From CAYGLV01 sp964351025 (GTDB lineage: Bacteria; Actinomycetota; Thermoleophilia; Gaiellales; Gaiellaceae), in assembly GCA_964351025.1 (NCBI GenBank), contig CAYGLV010000032.1, positions 1 through 26,943 of the forward strand: a stretch of DNA of 26,943 bases, read 5' to 3'. The notes under the pieces were generated by a model, which worked only from the letters and a program-made list of their open reading frames with translations, ran no database searches and was not told the DNA's origin. Position 1 is the first letter of the stretch. Each line of letters starts with the position of its first letter. The translations under genes were made by a program, and so were the position numbers. Below are positions 1-6,200 of this stretch, one piece after another.

Positions 1-1055
1 CCGCGGTCGCCGCCGGCGCCGAGCGCCACCTCGTCGAGCGCCGTCTCGAGCACGAGGTAGCGGCCGGGATCCTGCGAGAGGTAGCACGCGCGTCCGGCCC
101 GCTCCACCGTGCCCGTCTGCGGATCAAGCAGCCCCGCGGCGAGCTTTGCGAGCGTCGTCTTGCCGCAGCCGTTCGGCCCTTCGAGCACGACGACCTCGCC
201 GCGGCGGAGCTCGAGGTCGGCGCCGTCGAGCACGCGGATGTCGCCGTACGCGTACGTCACGCCGCGAAGCGTTACGACCGCCGCTCCGGTGCCCGGCACC
301 GTGATCTTTACCGTACCCGGTACCGGGGTCTTTACACTCGCGGCGTAGCGAGGCCGCTCCGCGGCGAGCCAGCCGAGCGCCTCCCGACGAGGCGCGTCGA
401 GCAGGATCCGCCCCCCTTCGACGAAGATGACCCGATCGGCGAGCGCGAGTGCGCGCCCGACCCGCTGCTCGGAGAGCACGACCGCCGTGCCGAGCCCGCG
501 CACGTACGCGAGGAAGTCATCCGCCCCGGCGGGGTCGAGCTGCGAGGTCGGCTCATCGAGCAGCAGCAAGCGGGGCTCGAGCGCGAGCGCGGACGCGAGA
601 CAGACGCGCTGCAGCTCTCCTCCGGACAGCTCCGCCGTCCGCCGGGTCGCGAGGTGCCCTGCGCCGACAGCCGCGAGCGCCCGCTCGACGCGCGGCCAGA
701 TCGCCGCCGGAGCCGCGCCGATGCTCTCGAGACCGAAGGCAACCTCGTTCGCGACGACAGTCATCACCACCTGGTCCTCGGGATCCTGAAAGACCGTCGC
801 CACCGCGCCGGCGAGCTCGCTCGGCCGCGCGCAACGCGTGTCGAGCCCCGCGGTCTCCACACGGCCCGCGAAGCGGCCCCCGTGGAAGTGCGGGACGAGG
901 CCGGCGAGCGCCCGCAGCAGCGTGGACTTGCCCGAGCCGGAGGGGCCGAGCAGCGCGACGACCTCGCCCTCGTGCAGCTCGAGCGACACGTCCTGTAGCG
1001 CCGCTGGAGCTCCAGGGTACGAGAAGGTGAGGGATTCGACGGTCGCTAGAGCCAT
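1..1055 (-). CDS. Two-domain ECF transporter ATPase (EcfA-type), C-terminus beyond the window
   Basis: ATP-hydrolysing subunit of an energy-coupling-factor vitamin importer, acting on the inner face of the membrane with EcfT. The visible 351 residues hold one full ABC domain: Walker A GPSGSGKST near residues 37-45, Q-loop Gln90, signature LSGGE at 143-147 and Walker B LLLLDEP at 163-169. A linker with a tandem 8-residue repeat (241-256) leads into a second ABC domain with Walker A GPNGCGKTT at 293-301. The gene leaves the window before the second signature motif. The ATG start overlaps the end of the ecfT gene by 10 bp, so it is the last visible gene of the riboswitch operon. Oddity: the switch-loop position of domain 1 reads SEQR (Gln197), where I expect SEHR. 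Substrate specificity comes from an S-component not seen here, so the cobalamin assignment rests on the riboswitch. Confidence 0.9.
   Translation of the reverse strand, partial: MALATVESLTFSYPGAPAALQDVSLELHEGEVVALLGPSGSGKSTLLRALAGLVPHFHGGRFAGRVETAGLDTRCARPSELAGAVATVFQDPEDQVVMTVVANEVAFGLESIGAAPAAIWPRVERALAAVGAGHLATRRTAELSGGELQRVCLASALALEPRLLLLDEPTSQLDPAGADDFLAYVRGLGTAVVLSEQRVGRALALADRVIFVEGGRILLDAPRREALGWLAAERPRYAASVKTPVPGTVKITVPGTGAAVVTLRGVTYAYGDIRVLDGADLELRRGEVVVLEGPNGCGKTTLAKLAAGLLDPQTGTVERAGRACYLSQDPGRYLVLETALDEVALGAGGDR
288..335 (-). repeat. Two tandem 24-bp palindrome-bearing repeats inside the ecfA linker
   Basis: Two adjacent 24-bp units (312-335 and 288-311) start with GTAAAGA and match at 19 of 24 positions. 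Each contains a palindromic core: CCGGTACCGG in the first, and CGGTGCC-G-GGCACCG in the second, which is a 7-bp inverted repeat. They are in frame and encode VKTPVPGT followed by VKITVPGT between the two ATPase domains. Their base composition (GTAAAG) differs from the surrounding GC-rich coding sequence, which suggests insertion of a short repetitive element into a tolerant linker. Confidence 0.75.
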
Positions 1056-1744
1056 ATCGCCCCCACGACGACGAGCAGCGCTCCACAGCCGACCGCGCAC
1101 CAGTCGACGACCCCCCACTTCGGGCGCAGGGCACGAGTCGCGCCCGGTCGCGCAAACCCACGGGCTTCCAACGCCTCGGCGAGGTTGGAGGCCCGCTCGA
1201 GCGACCCTGCAACGAGTGGCGAGAGCAGGGTCGCGTAGCCGCGCACGCCGTGCAGCTCCACCCCGCGACCGCGCACCGCCTCGGCGAGACCGCGCGCATC
1301 GCGCTCGAGCGACGGGACGAGCCGGGTCGCAAGCGCGACGGCGAGCGCCGAACGGCGGGCAAACGGGACCGCGGCAACGAGCCGGTCATGGTCGAGCAGG
1401 AGCGCGTAGGCCGCGAATGCGAGGCCTAGCGCCAGCAGGCGCAGGCCGTTGAGCGCGGCATCGCCGAGCTCTTCCGTCGTCACGTCGAGCGGTCCGAGCA
1501 CCGGAACGCTCGGCCCCGACCAGAGCACGTCGCCACCCCCGACCCAGAGAAAGGGCGAGAGAACGAGAACGCCGAGACCCGTCGTGAGCGCGCCAAAGAG
1601 GTACGGCCCGCGCCGCCTGCGCGGCGCGCGCAGGCACAGCGCGAGGAGTGCGAGCGCGAGCGCGCCGACGGCCCAGATCCGGCCCGCGAGCAGCGCAGCG
1701 GCTCCGGCACCGGCAAGCAGCAGCGCTGCGGGAGCAGGGCTCAC
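1046..1744 (-). CDS. ECF transporter transmembrane component EcfT (CbiQ-like)
   Basis: Membrane-embedded coupling subunit of an ECF importer, linking the ATPases to the substrate-binding S-component. The 232-residue protein is hydrophobic, with about five likely membrane segments: two near the N-terminus, one around 50-70, one around 100-115 and a last one at the C-terminus. The cytoplasmic part carries the two arginine-containing coupling motifs typical of EcfT, EAVRGRG (about 157-163) and EALEARGF (about 190-197). It starts with GTG that overlaps the stop of the upstream DUF4430 lipoprotein gene (GTGA), and its own end overlaps the ecfA start by 10 bp, so all are translated from one message. 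CbiQ of the cobalt system belongs to the same family; the cobalamin riboswitch makes B12 or a corrinoid precursor the likely cargo. Confidence 0.88.
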   Translation of the reverse strand: MSPAPAALLLAGAGAAALLAGRIWAVGALALALLALCLRAPRRRRGPYLFGALTTGLGVLVLSPFLWVGGGDVLWSGPSVPVLGPLDVTTEELGDAALNGLRLLALGLAFAAYALLLDHDRLVAAVPFARRSALAVALATRLVPSLERDARGLAEAVRGRGVELHGVRGYATLLSPLVAGSLERASNLAEALEARGFARPGATRALRPKWGVVDWCAVGCGALLVVVGAIWL

Positions 1745-2451
1745 CGAGCCTCGTACCTCCGCAGGGCGACGGCGGTCGGGTCTTCCGAGAGGGCGCGCGC
1801 ATCGCCGGCGAAGGTGAAGCGGACAGGCGAGCCGGCGGCGGAGCCCGGCTCCCGCAGCTCGGCGCGGAACTGCGGCGGGCCGTCGACGAGCACGAAGAGG
1901 TTCGCGTCCTCTGGCACCGGCCAGTCGAGCGGAGCGATCGTTTCAGCCTCCAGCAGGTCGCCGATTGCCTGGGCGCCGCCCTCGAGCTCCGGCGCCGCGT
2001 AGCGGACCGCGACCGGCCGCCGCTCGCCGTCATAGCCGTGCAGGAACGGCTCGGGGAACGCGCCCACGACCACCGGCGCCCGATCCTCATCGCGCCAGGA
2101 GCGGTAGTCGAGCCACGCGATGTCGCCAGGACGGAGCGCGTACTCGACGGCGCTGCGGTCGCCCTCGTAGCCGTTCACGAACCAGAACCAGTCCCGCTGC
2201 GAGGCGACGCTGCCCTCGATCCCGTTCACGCCCTGGACGTAGCGGCCGCCGTAGCGAGTCTCCACCTTGGCGACGCCGCGGAGGGCGCGCATCAGCGTCT
2301 GTCCGGCCTCGACGCGTGTCTCCAGCACCAGCGTCTCCCCGCGGTCGCGGGTCACCCACAGCGTGGCCTGCCCGCTGCCGCGCTCCTCCCCGCCGCAACC
2401 CGCGAGCGCGAGCGCGAGGAGGAGGAGCGCGACGGGCCGGGCCCGGCTCAT
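1741..2451 (-). CDS. DUF4430-domain lipoprotein, probable extracellular cobalamin-binding component
   Basis: The 236-residue product starts at MSRARPVALLLLALALAGC, a lipoprotein signal with lipobox LALAGC, so the mature protein should be anchored outside the cell through the cysteine at about residue 19. Residues about 30-125 fit DUF4430, the fold of the C-terminal domain of transcobalamin and intrinsic factor: a G-x-T-L-rich start, then a WFWFVNGYEG segment and a GDIAWLDYR segment. The remaining C-terminal part, about 130-236, is not recognised; it contains a basic-Pro-rich region and ends near RRYEAR. An upstream in-frame start would extend it to 259 residues, but the lipobox and the ATGA overlap with the preceding gene support the chosen ATG. 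Binding of cobalamin is inferred from the riboswitch and fold, not shown. Confidence 0.82.
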   Translation of the reverse strand: MSRARPVALLLLALALAGCGGEERGSGQATLWVTRDRGETLVLETRVEAGQTLMRALRGVAKVETRYGGRYVQGVNGIEGSVASQRDWFWFVNGYEGDRSAVEYALRPGDIAWLDYRSWRDEDRAPVVVGAFPEPFLHGYDGERRPVAVRYAAPELEGGAQAIGDLLEAETIAPLDWPVPEDANLFVLVDGPPQFRAELREPGSAAGSPVRFTFAGDARALSEDPTAVALRRYEAR

Positions 2452-3041
2452 CTCACCGCGTTCGACCGGACGGCGCCGGGAGCGAAGGCCTTGACAACGC
2501 CCTGGTGCCGGCCGACGCACCCGCGGCCGGCCTTCGTCTTCACGCGCCGGGTGCCGATGTGGAGCACTGCACCGGAGGCGGGCGTGCGCCGGCCCTGGTC
2601 GTCGACGGCGCCAACGCGGTAGCAGTCCCCGGGCAACCGCTCCAGCTCGAGGGTCGGCGGCCCCCCGGTGGGGCCGAACGTCGCCCAGTACCAGAGCACG
2701 ACATCACCGTTCTTCAGCTCAACCTGATCGGCGCCGACGGGCGGCGAGACGCCGTTCACCTTGAACACCCACCCCGAGCTCTCCGAGGCGGGGTACTTGC
2801 CGATCTGGCTGACGTAGTCGCCGAACGACGCTGCGGTCAGCGCGTAGTGGAACTCACCAGCGATGCTCGCGGCCTCGAGGGCCTGGAGCGCGTTGCCGGC
2901 CTGGAGCACCGGCTGCGTGGAGCCGAAGATCGTCTGCGTCCTGCCCTCGACCCTGACCTTGACGGTGGCGGCGAGCGCAGCGCCGGCGAGCACGAGGACA
3001 AGACCGAGAACGGCGACGAGCACGAGAGAGCGTCGAAGCAC
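2448..3041 (-). CDS. Secreted DUF4430-domain protein, first gene of the cobalamin-riboswitch operon
   Basis: The 197-residue product begins with an export signal (LVLVAVLGLVLVLAGAALAA, cleavage near residue 25) followed by a DUF4430 domain at about 27-125. Diagnostic segments are a GNALQALEAA stretch, GDYVSQIGKYP, SSGWVFKVNGV and KNGDVVLWYWA. The last 70 residues hold two cysteines and a basic tail of unknown role. The GTG start is chosen because GGAGGA lies 3 nt upstream; longer in-frame versions would be translated from the riboswitch itself. It lacks a lipobox, so it is either released or tethered by its uncleaved signal helix. Position directly behind the riboswitch and before a second DUF4430 gene and ecfT/ecfA argues for a role in capturing B12 or a corrinoid. 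Confidence 0.83.
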   Translation of the reverse strand: MLRRSLVLVAVLGLVLVLAGAALAATVKVRVEGRTQTIFGSTQPVLQAGNALQALEAASIAGEFHYALTAASFGDYVSQIGKYPASESSGWVFKVNGVSPPVGADQVELKNGDVVLWYWATFGPTGGPPTLELERLPGDCYRVGAVDDQGRRTPASGAVLHIGTRRVKTKAGRGCVGRHQGVVKAFAPGAVRSNAVR

Positions 3042-3060
3042 GAATCCTCCTTCCGCGAGG
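3041..3060 (-). promoter_or_regulatory. Shine-Dalgarno with nearby anti-SD, likely translational output of the riboswitch
   Basis: On the minus strand GGAGGA (3045-3050) precedes the GTG start. A CCTC just upstream (3057-3060) can pair with GAGG of this site across a 7-nt loop. The riboswitch 3' end lies only about 30 nt further upstream and no U-rich terminator is visible, so ligand-controlled occlusion of the ribosome site is the more likely mechanism. This is inference from spacing and pairing. Confidence 0.45.
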
Positions 3061-3078
3061 GGTTCGAACAGCGGACGC

Positions 3079-3222
3079 TCGGCGGGTCTTCTGACTTGGG
3101 GCTCCCTCCCCCCGCCGCCTTCCCAGCCCGGAGGCCAGTGGCACGTCGGCGGTGGAGCGTCTCCCCTCACAGCGGCGGGACCGTCCCGGACTTGCACCGG
3201 GTTCCCTCACCGAGCTCCGTAT
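3079..3222 (-). promoter_or_regulatory. Cobalamin (B12) riboswitch
   Basis: Read on the minus strand, the segment has the conserved blocks of the cobalamin riboswitch in the right order: AGGGAACCCGGTGCAAGTCC, then GGGACGGTCCCGCCGCTGTG, the hallmark GCCACTG (3136-3142), a GGGCTGGGAAGGCGG helix and the closing AAGTCAGAAGACCCGCC. It binds adenosylcobalamin or another cobalamin in the family. Here it sits about 40 nt before the first DUF4430 gene, and so should reduce expression of the whole DUF4430-EcfT-EcfA operon when B12 is plentiful. Ends are approximate by 5-10 nt. Confidence 0.94.
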
Positions 3223-3234
3223 GTCGCCTGACCC

Positions 3235-3240
3235 TATCAT
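3235..3240 (+). promoter_or_regulatory. -10 box (TATCAT) giving a probable leaderless vanZ transcript
   Basis: TATCAT is followed by exactly 6 nt and then the GTG start, so transcription would begin at the start codon. No Shine-Dalgarno precedes the GTG. No convincing -35 box is seen. The site lies against the 5' end of the divergent riboswitch RNA. Confidence 0.5.
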
Positions 3241-3246
3241 CGGACG

Positions 3247-3588
3247 GTGACGTCCACGACCGCCCTGCGCCTCTGGCTACCCGTCGCCGCGTGGGCGGCG
3301 CTCATCTTCGCCCTCTCCTCCGTGCCCGACCTCGGCACCGGCCTCGGCTCGTGGGATCTCGCCCTGCGCAAGCTCGCGCACACAGGGGAGTACGCGGTGC
3401 TCGGAGCGCTCTTGCTGCGCGCGCTGCGGCGCCCGCTGCCGGCCGCGGGGCTCGCGATCGCCTACGCCGCAAGCGACGAGGTTCACCAGACGTTCGTGGT
3501 GGGGCGCCAGGGCCAGCCGCTCGACGTGCTGATCGACGCCGCCGGCGTTCTGGCCGGTGTGCTTCTCTGGCGGCGATTCGCATCGTGA
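3247..3588 (+). CDS. VanZ-like family membrane protein
   Basis: A 113-residue membrane protein of the VanZ-like family; the best-known member gives low-level teicoplanin resistance, but most members have no known function. The family pattern is clear: a first helix ending in LSSVPDL, the KLAHTGEYAVLG segment (Lys, His and Tyr around 41-48), then ASDEVHQTFVVGRQGQPLDVLIDAAG (about 78-103, with the Asp-Glu-His and Asp residues of the family) and a closing helix. The four membrane segments fill the protein, so it is full length. It starts with GTG, probably leaderless, and its stop overlaps the GTG of the next gene by 4 bp. The divergent riboswitch is so close that the B12 operon promoter must lie inside this gene. 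Confidence 0.88.
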   Translation: MTSTTALRLWLPVAAWAALIFALSSVPDLGTGLGSWDLALRKLAHTGEYAVLGALLLRALRRPLPAAGLAIAYAASDEVHQTFVVGRQGQPLDVLIDAAGVLAGVLLWRRFAS

Positions 3589-4052
3589 AGCCCGTGGCGA
3601 TCGACCTGGACGGGGTGCTCGGCGACACGCGCCCGCTCTGGGCGGACTGGCTCGCCGGCGCGGCACGTGTGCTCCGCGTGGATCCCGTCGCGTTGCCGCA
3701 CGACCGCGGGGCCGCAGCCGCCGCGCTCGACGCCTCCGGCAGCGGGAACTGGCGCGTGCTGCTCGAGCGCTTCGCCGAGGACCGCGCGCCGGTCTACCTG
3801 CGCCCGCACGCCGAGGTGGGAGCACTGCTGCGCGGCCTTCAGGGTGCCGGGGCGCGCCTCGGGGCCTTCACGGACGCTCCAGAGCCGCTCGCGCTCGTCG
3901 CCCTCGCGCACGTCGGCGCAGCCCGCCGCGTCGATCTGGTGGAGTGCGGCGAGGGCGCCCTCGAACGGTTACTCGTGGAGCTCGGCGGCGACGCCGTCGT
4001 CGTCCGCACACGGGCGGAGCTCTCGCTGGCCGCTCAGCGCGCGACGCGGTAG
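3585..4052 (+). CDS. Small HAD-like protein
   Basis: The 155-residue product has the HAD phosphatase start, AIDLDGVLGDT (about 5-15), in which the first Asp would be the nucleophile and the second the acid/base. Downstream GAFTDAP (about 89-95) fits the Thr/Ser of motif II. A motif III lysine and the DD/ED of motif IV are not evident; the protein is shorter than typical HAD enzymes (about 200-230), so it may be a reduced or inactive member. It starts with GTG overlapping the vanZ stop and converges on the sugar dehydrogenase gene, with 19 bp of 3' overlap. The substrate is unknown. Other in-frame upstream starts exist, but they lie within vanZ and are antisense-biased noise. Confidence 0.7.
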   Translation: MKPVAIDLDGVLGDTRPLWADWLAGAARVLRVDPVALPHDRGAAAAALDASGSGNWRVLLERFAEDRAPVYLRPHAEVGALLRGLQGAGARLGAFTDAPEPLALVALAHVGAARRVDLVECGEGALERLLVELGGDAVVVRTRAELSLAAQRATR

Positions 4053-5101
4053 ACCGTGCCGCCGTGCGAAACGGCGTAGAGCTCGCCCGCAGCGTCCTCG
4101 CCGAACGAGACGAGGTTGGCGACGCTGATGCGCTCGCGCCGCGGCACAGGCTTGCCCTGCTTGGCCGCGAGGCTCCAGATCGTGCCGCTGCAGTAGTCGC
4201 CGTACACGTAGCGACCGGCGAGCGCGGGCACCGCCCGTCCTCGGTACACGAAGCCTCCGGTCACCGAGCACCCCGCGCCGTGCGAGTAGACGGCGACAGG
4301 CCGGACGAGCTTGCCCGGCGAGAGCGGCTTGTCCTCGAAGCGGGCGCGGCCTTCCCAGACGTCCCAGCCGAAGTTCGGCACGCCCGACCAGCCGGCGCGC
4401 AGGACGTCGATCTCCTCCCAGTCGCCCTGGCCGACATCGCCGATCCAGAGGTCGCCGGTCGCCCGGTCGAAGGAGAAGCGCCACGGGTTGCGCAGGCCGA
4501 GCGCCGCGATCCTGACGTGCGCCGGCCCGACGACGTCGAGCCGAAGGAGCTTGCCGAGCAGCGAGAGCATGTTCTGCGCGCGGCCTTCGGGATCGCCGCC
4601 CGAGCCGCCGTCGCCCATGCCGACGTACAGCTTCCCGTCGGGACCGAAAGCAAGCTGTCCGCCGTTGTGGTTCGTATACGGCTGGGCGACGCGGAGGATC
4701 TCTCGCCGCGTCGCCGGCAGCGCTCGAACACCGTCGGAGCGGTACTCGACGACCCGCGTGTCGCCGCGGAGATCGGTGTAGTTCACGTAGAAGCGCCGCG
4801 TGCGCGCATACTCGGGGTGGAACGCGACCGACAACAGCCCCTGCTCGCCACCGGAGCGAACGAGCGATCGGATGTCGAGGAACGGCGCAGAGCGCAGGCG
4901 GCCGCGCACGACCACCCGGATCACACCCGCCTGCTCGACCACGTAGAGCCGGCCCGGCTCGCCCGCCGGGGCTGCGACCTGCACCGGCGCCGCGAGACCG
5001 CGGACGACAGGGACGAGCCGCAACGCGGACCTCTCCTGACGGGCGGCTGCGCCCGAGGCTGTGAGCGCGAGCAGGACCGCGGCGAGGGCCGCCGTTCTCA
5101 C
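4034..5101 (-). CDS. Secreted PQQ-dependent sugar dehydrogenase-like protein (GSDH family)
   Basis: A 355-residue exported protein of the soluble glucose/sorbosone dehydrogenase beta-propeller family, which oxidises sugars with PQQ outside the cytoplasm; many members have no proven substrate. A signal peptide ends near residue 20 (SGAAA). Family segments follow in order: GRLYVVEQAGVIRV, GGEQGLLSVAFHPEY, NHNGGQLAFGPDGKLYVGMGD (start of the calcium/PQQ region), GLRNPWRFSFD, LWIGDVGQGDWEEID and GGFVYRGRAVPALAGRYVYGDYC. No PQQ biosynthesis genes are visible. The GTG start overlaps the stop of the upstream RCK gene by 4 bp, so it is expressed with the transport genes, an unusual partner. Confidence 0.87.
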   Translation of the reverse strand: MRTAALAAVLLALTASGAAARQERSALRLVPVVRGLAAPVQVAAPAGEPGRLYVVEQAGVIRVVVRGRLRSAPFLDIRSLVRSGGEQGLLSVAFHPEYARTRRFYVNYTDLRGDTRVVEYRSDGVRALPATRREILRVAQPYTNHNGGQLAFGPDGKLYVGMGDGGSGGDPEGRAQNMLSLLGKLLRLDVVGPAHVRIAALGLRNPWRFSFDRATGDLWIGDVGQGDWEEIDVLRAGWSGVPNFGWDVWEGRARFEDKPLSPGKLVRPVAVYSHGAGCSVTGGFVYRGRAVPALAGRYVYGDYCSGTIWSLAAKQGKPVPRRERISVANLVSFGEDAAGELYAVSHGGTVYRVAR

Positions 5102-5766
5102 GCCGGCTCACCGAGGAGAACGCGGCGGAGATCCGTCTCCAACCCGGGACGCAGGAGCGCGAGCACCTCGTCGCCCGCCCTGATCTCGGTCGCGCCCACG
5201 GCGACCTCGGCTTTCCCGTCGCGCATCACGCTGATCACCCGCGCGCCCTCGGGCAGCACGATCTGATCGAGACGGGCGCCGACGGCGGGGGAGCGGACCG
5301 GGATCTGCACCTCGACGATCTCGAGGTTCTCCTTGCGCAGCGGCAACAGCCGAACGAGCCCGTGTTCGGGCGCCTCGTGCTCGACGAGGCCGAGGATGCT
5401 CGTCGTCGCGCAGACCGTCTGTGTGATGCCGAGCAGGTCGAAATGCTGCTGGTTATCGGGATTGTTGACCCGAGCGATCGCCTTCGGCACGCCGTAGCCC
5501 TCTTTCGCGATCTGGCAGATGACGAGGTTGTCCTCGTCGTCGCCCGTGACGGCGAGCACCTGATCGGGAGGGCGGGCGATGCCGGCGCTCTCCAGGACGT
5601 AGATCTCGGTCGCGTCCCCACGCAGGACCTGATGCCCGAATTCCTCCTCGAGCAGGATGAAGCGGTCGCGCGCCTGCTCGATCAGCGTCACCTCGTGCCC
5701 CATCGCGACGAGCGAGCGCACGACGCTCGCGCCGATCTTGCCACCTCCGGCGACGATCACGTACAT
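5098..5766 (-). CDS. TrkA-type K+ transport regulator with RCK-N and RCK-C domains
   Basis: A cytoplasmic nucleotide-binding gating subunit, 222 residues. The N-terminal Rossmann RCK domain opens with MYVIVAGGGKIGASVVRSL (G-x-G-x-x-G for NAD(H)/ATP) and has the acidic end of strand 2 (LIEQ), GDATEIYVLESAGI and VTGDDEDNLVICQIAK. The C-terminal RCK-C domain covers about 138-220 (VEVQIPVRSPAVGARL to GDEVLALLRPG). The preceding RCK-N-only gene touches it at TGATG, so the two are translationally coupled. No TrkH/KtrB channel is in the window; the neighbours are APC-type permeases. In Mycobacterium tuberculosis the ceoB/ceoC pair sits by a similar permease gene, which supports a K+ role here, though by analogy only. 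Confidence 0.9.
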   Translation of the reverse strand: MYVIVAGGGKIGASVVRSLVAMGHEVTLIEQARDRFILLEEEFGHQVLRGDATEIYVLESAGIARPPDQVLAVTGDDEDNLVICQIAKEGYGVPKAIARVNNPDNQQHFDLLGITQTVCATTSILGLVEHEAPEHGLVRLLPLRKENLEIVEVQIPVRSPAVGARLDQIVLPEGARVISVMRDGKAEVAVGATEIRAGDEVLALLRPGLETDLRRVLLGEPA

Positions 5767-6185
5767 CAGGAGCCCGCCTCGGCGCTGCACGCCCGGACCG
5801 CGTCTGCCAGCACCGAGATCGCGGTCTGGGTCGGGCAGACCGTTCGCAGGCCGCGCGCGGCATAGAAGTCCGCGCGCGCCGGGTCGAGCACGCGCACGAC
5901 CACACACCTGACGCCGTAGCGGAGTTGCGCCACTTGACCGACGACGAGATTCGTGTTGTCGCCGTCGGTGGCGACCGTCACCGCGTCCGCCTCCTCGATG
6001 CCGGCGCGGCGCAGAACAGCGTCGTCCAGGGCGTGACCGACCACGAAGCGGCCCTGCCAGCGCGAGCCGAGCCGCGCAAGCGCCTCCTCCTGCTCGTCCA
6101 CGACCGTCACGTCCCACCCTTCGGTCGAGAGCTGGAGCGCGATCGCGGAGCCGGTACGGCCGCAGCCGACGACGATGGCCTTCAC
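5766..6185 (-). CDS. TrkA-type protein with a single RCK-N domain
   Basis: A 139-residue cytoplasmic protein consisting only of the Rossmann RCK-N domain: MKAIVVGCGRTGSAIALQL (G-x-G-x-x-G), VTVVDEQEEAL at the end of strand 2, GHALDDAVLRRAGIEEADAV and TDGDNTNLVVGQVA. It lacks the RCK-C ligand domain, unlike the following gene, with which it probably forms a hetero-assembly. It starts with GTG 15 bp after the APC-USP gene and overlaps the next gene by one base. A role in nucleotide-dependent gating of K+ or of the adjacent permeases is inferred. Confidence 0.88.
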   Translation of the reverse strand: MKAIVVGCGRTGSAIALQLSTEGWDVTVVDEQEEALARLGSRWQGRFVVGHALDDAVLRRAGIEEADAVTVATDGDNTNLVVGQVAQLRYGVRCVVVRVLDPARADFYAARGLRTVCPTQTAISVLADAVRACSAEAGS

Positions 6186-6200
6186 AGAGCCCAGCGTAGC

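Noticed and set aside
553..1389. 278-codon minus-strand frame across ecfA and ecfT
   Set aside because: It is out of frame with both ABC motifs and EcfT; the correct ecfA frame leaves the window on the left.
2854..3240. Minus-strand frame through the riboswitch
   Set aside because: The segment matches conserved riboswitch blocks, and the frame has no protein-like features.
1965..4052. 695-codon plus-strand frame covering the B12 operon and ending in the HAD gene
   Set aside because: Only the last 155 codons are real; the rest is antisense to the riboswitch and DUF4430 genes and is Arg/Pro-rich noise.
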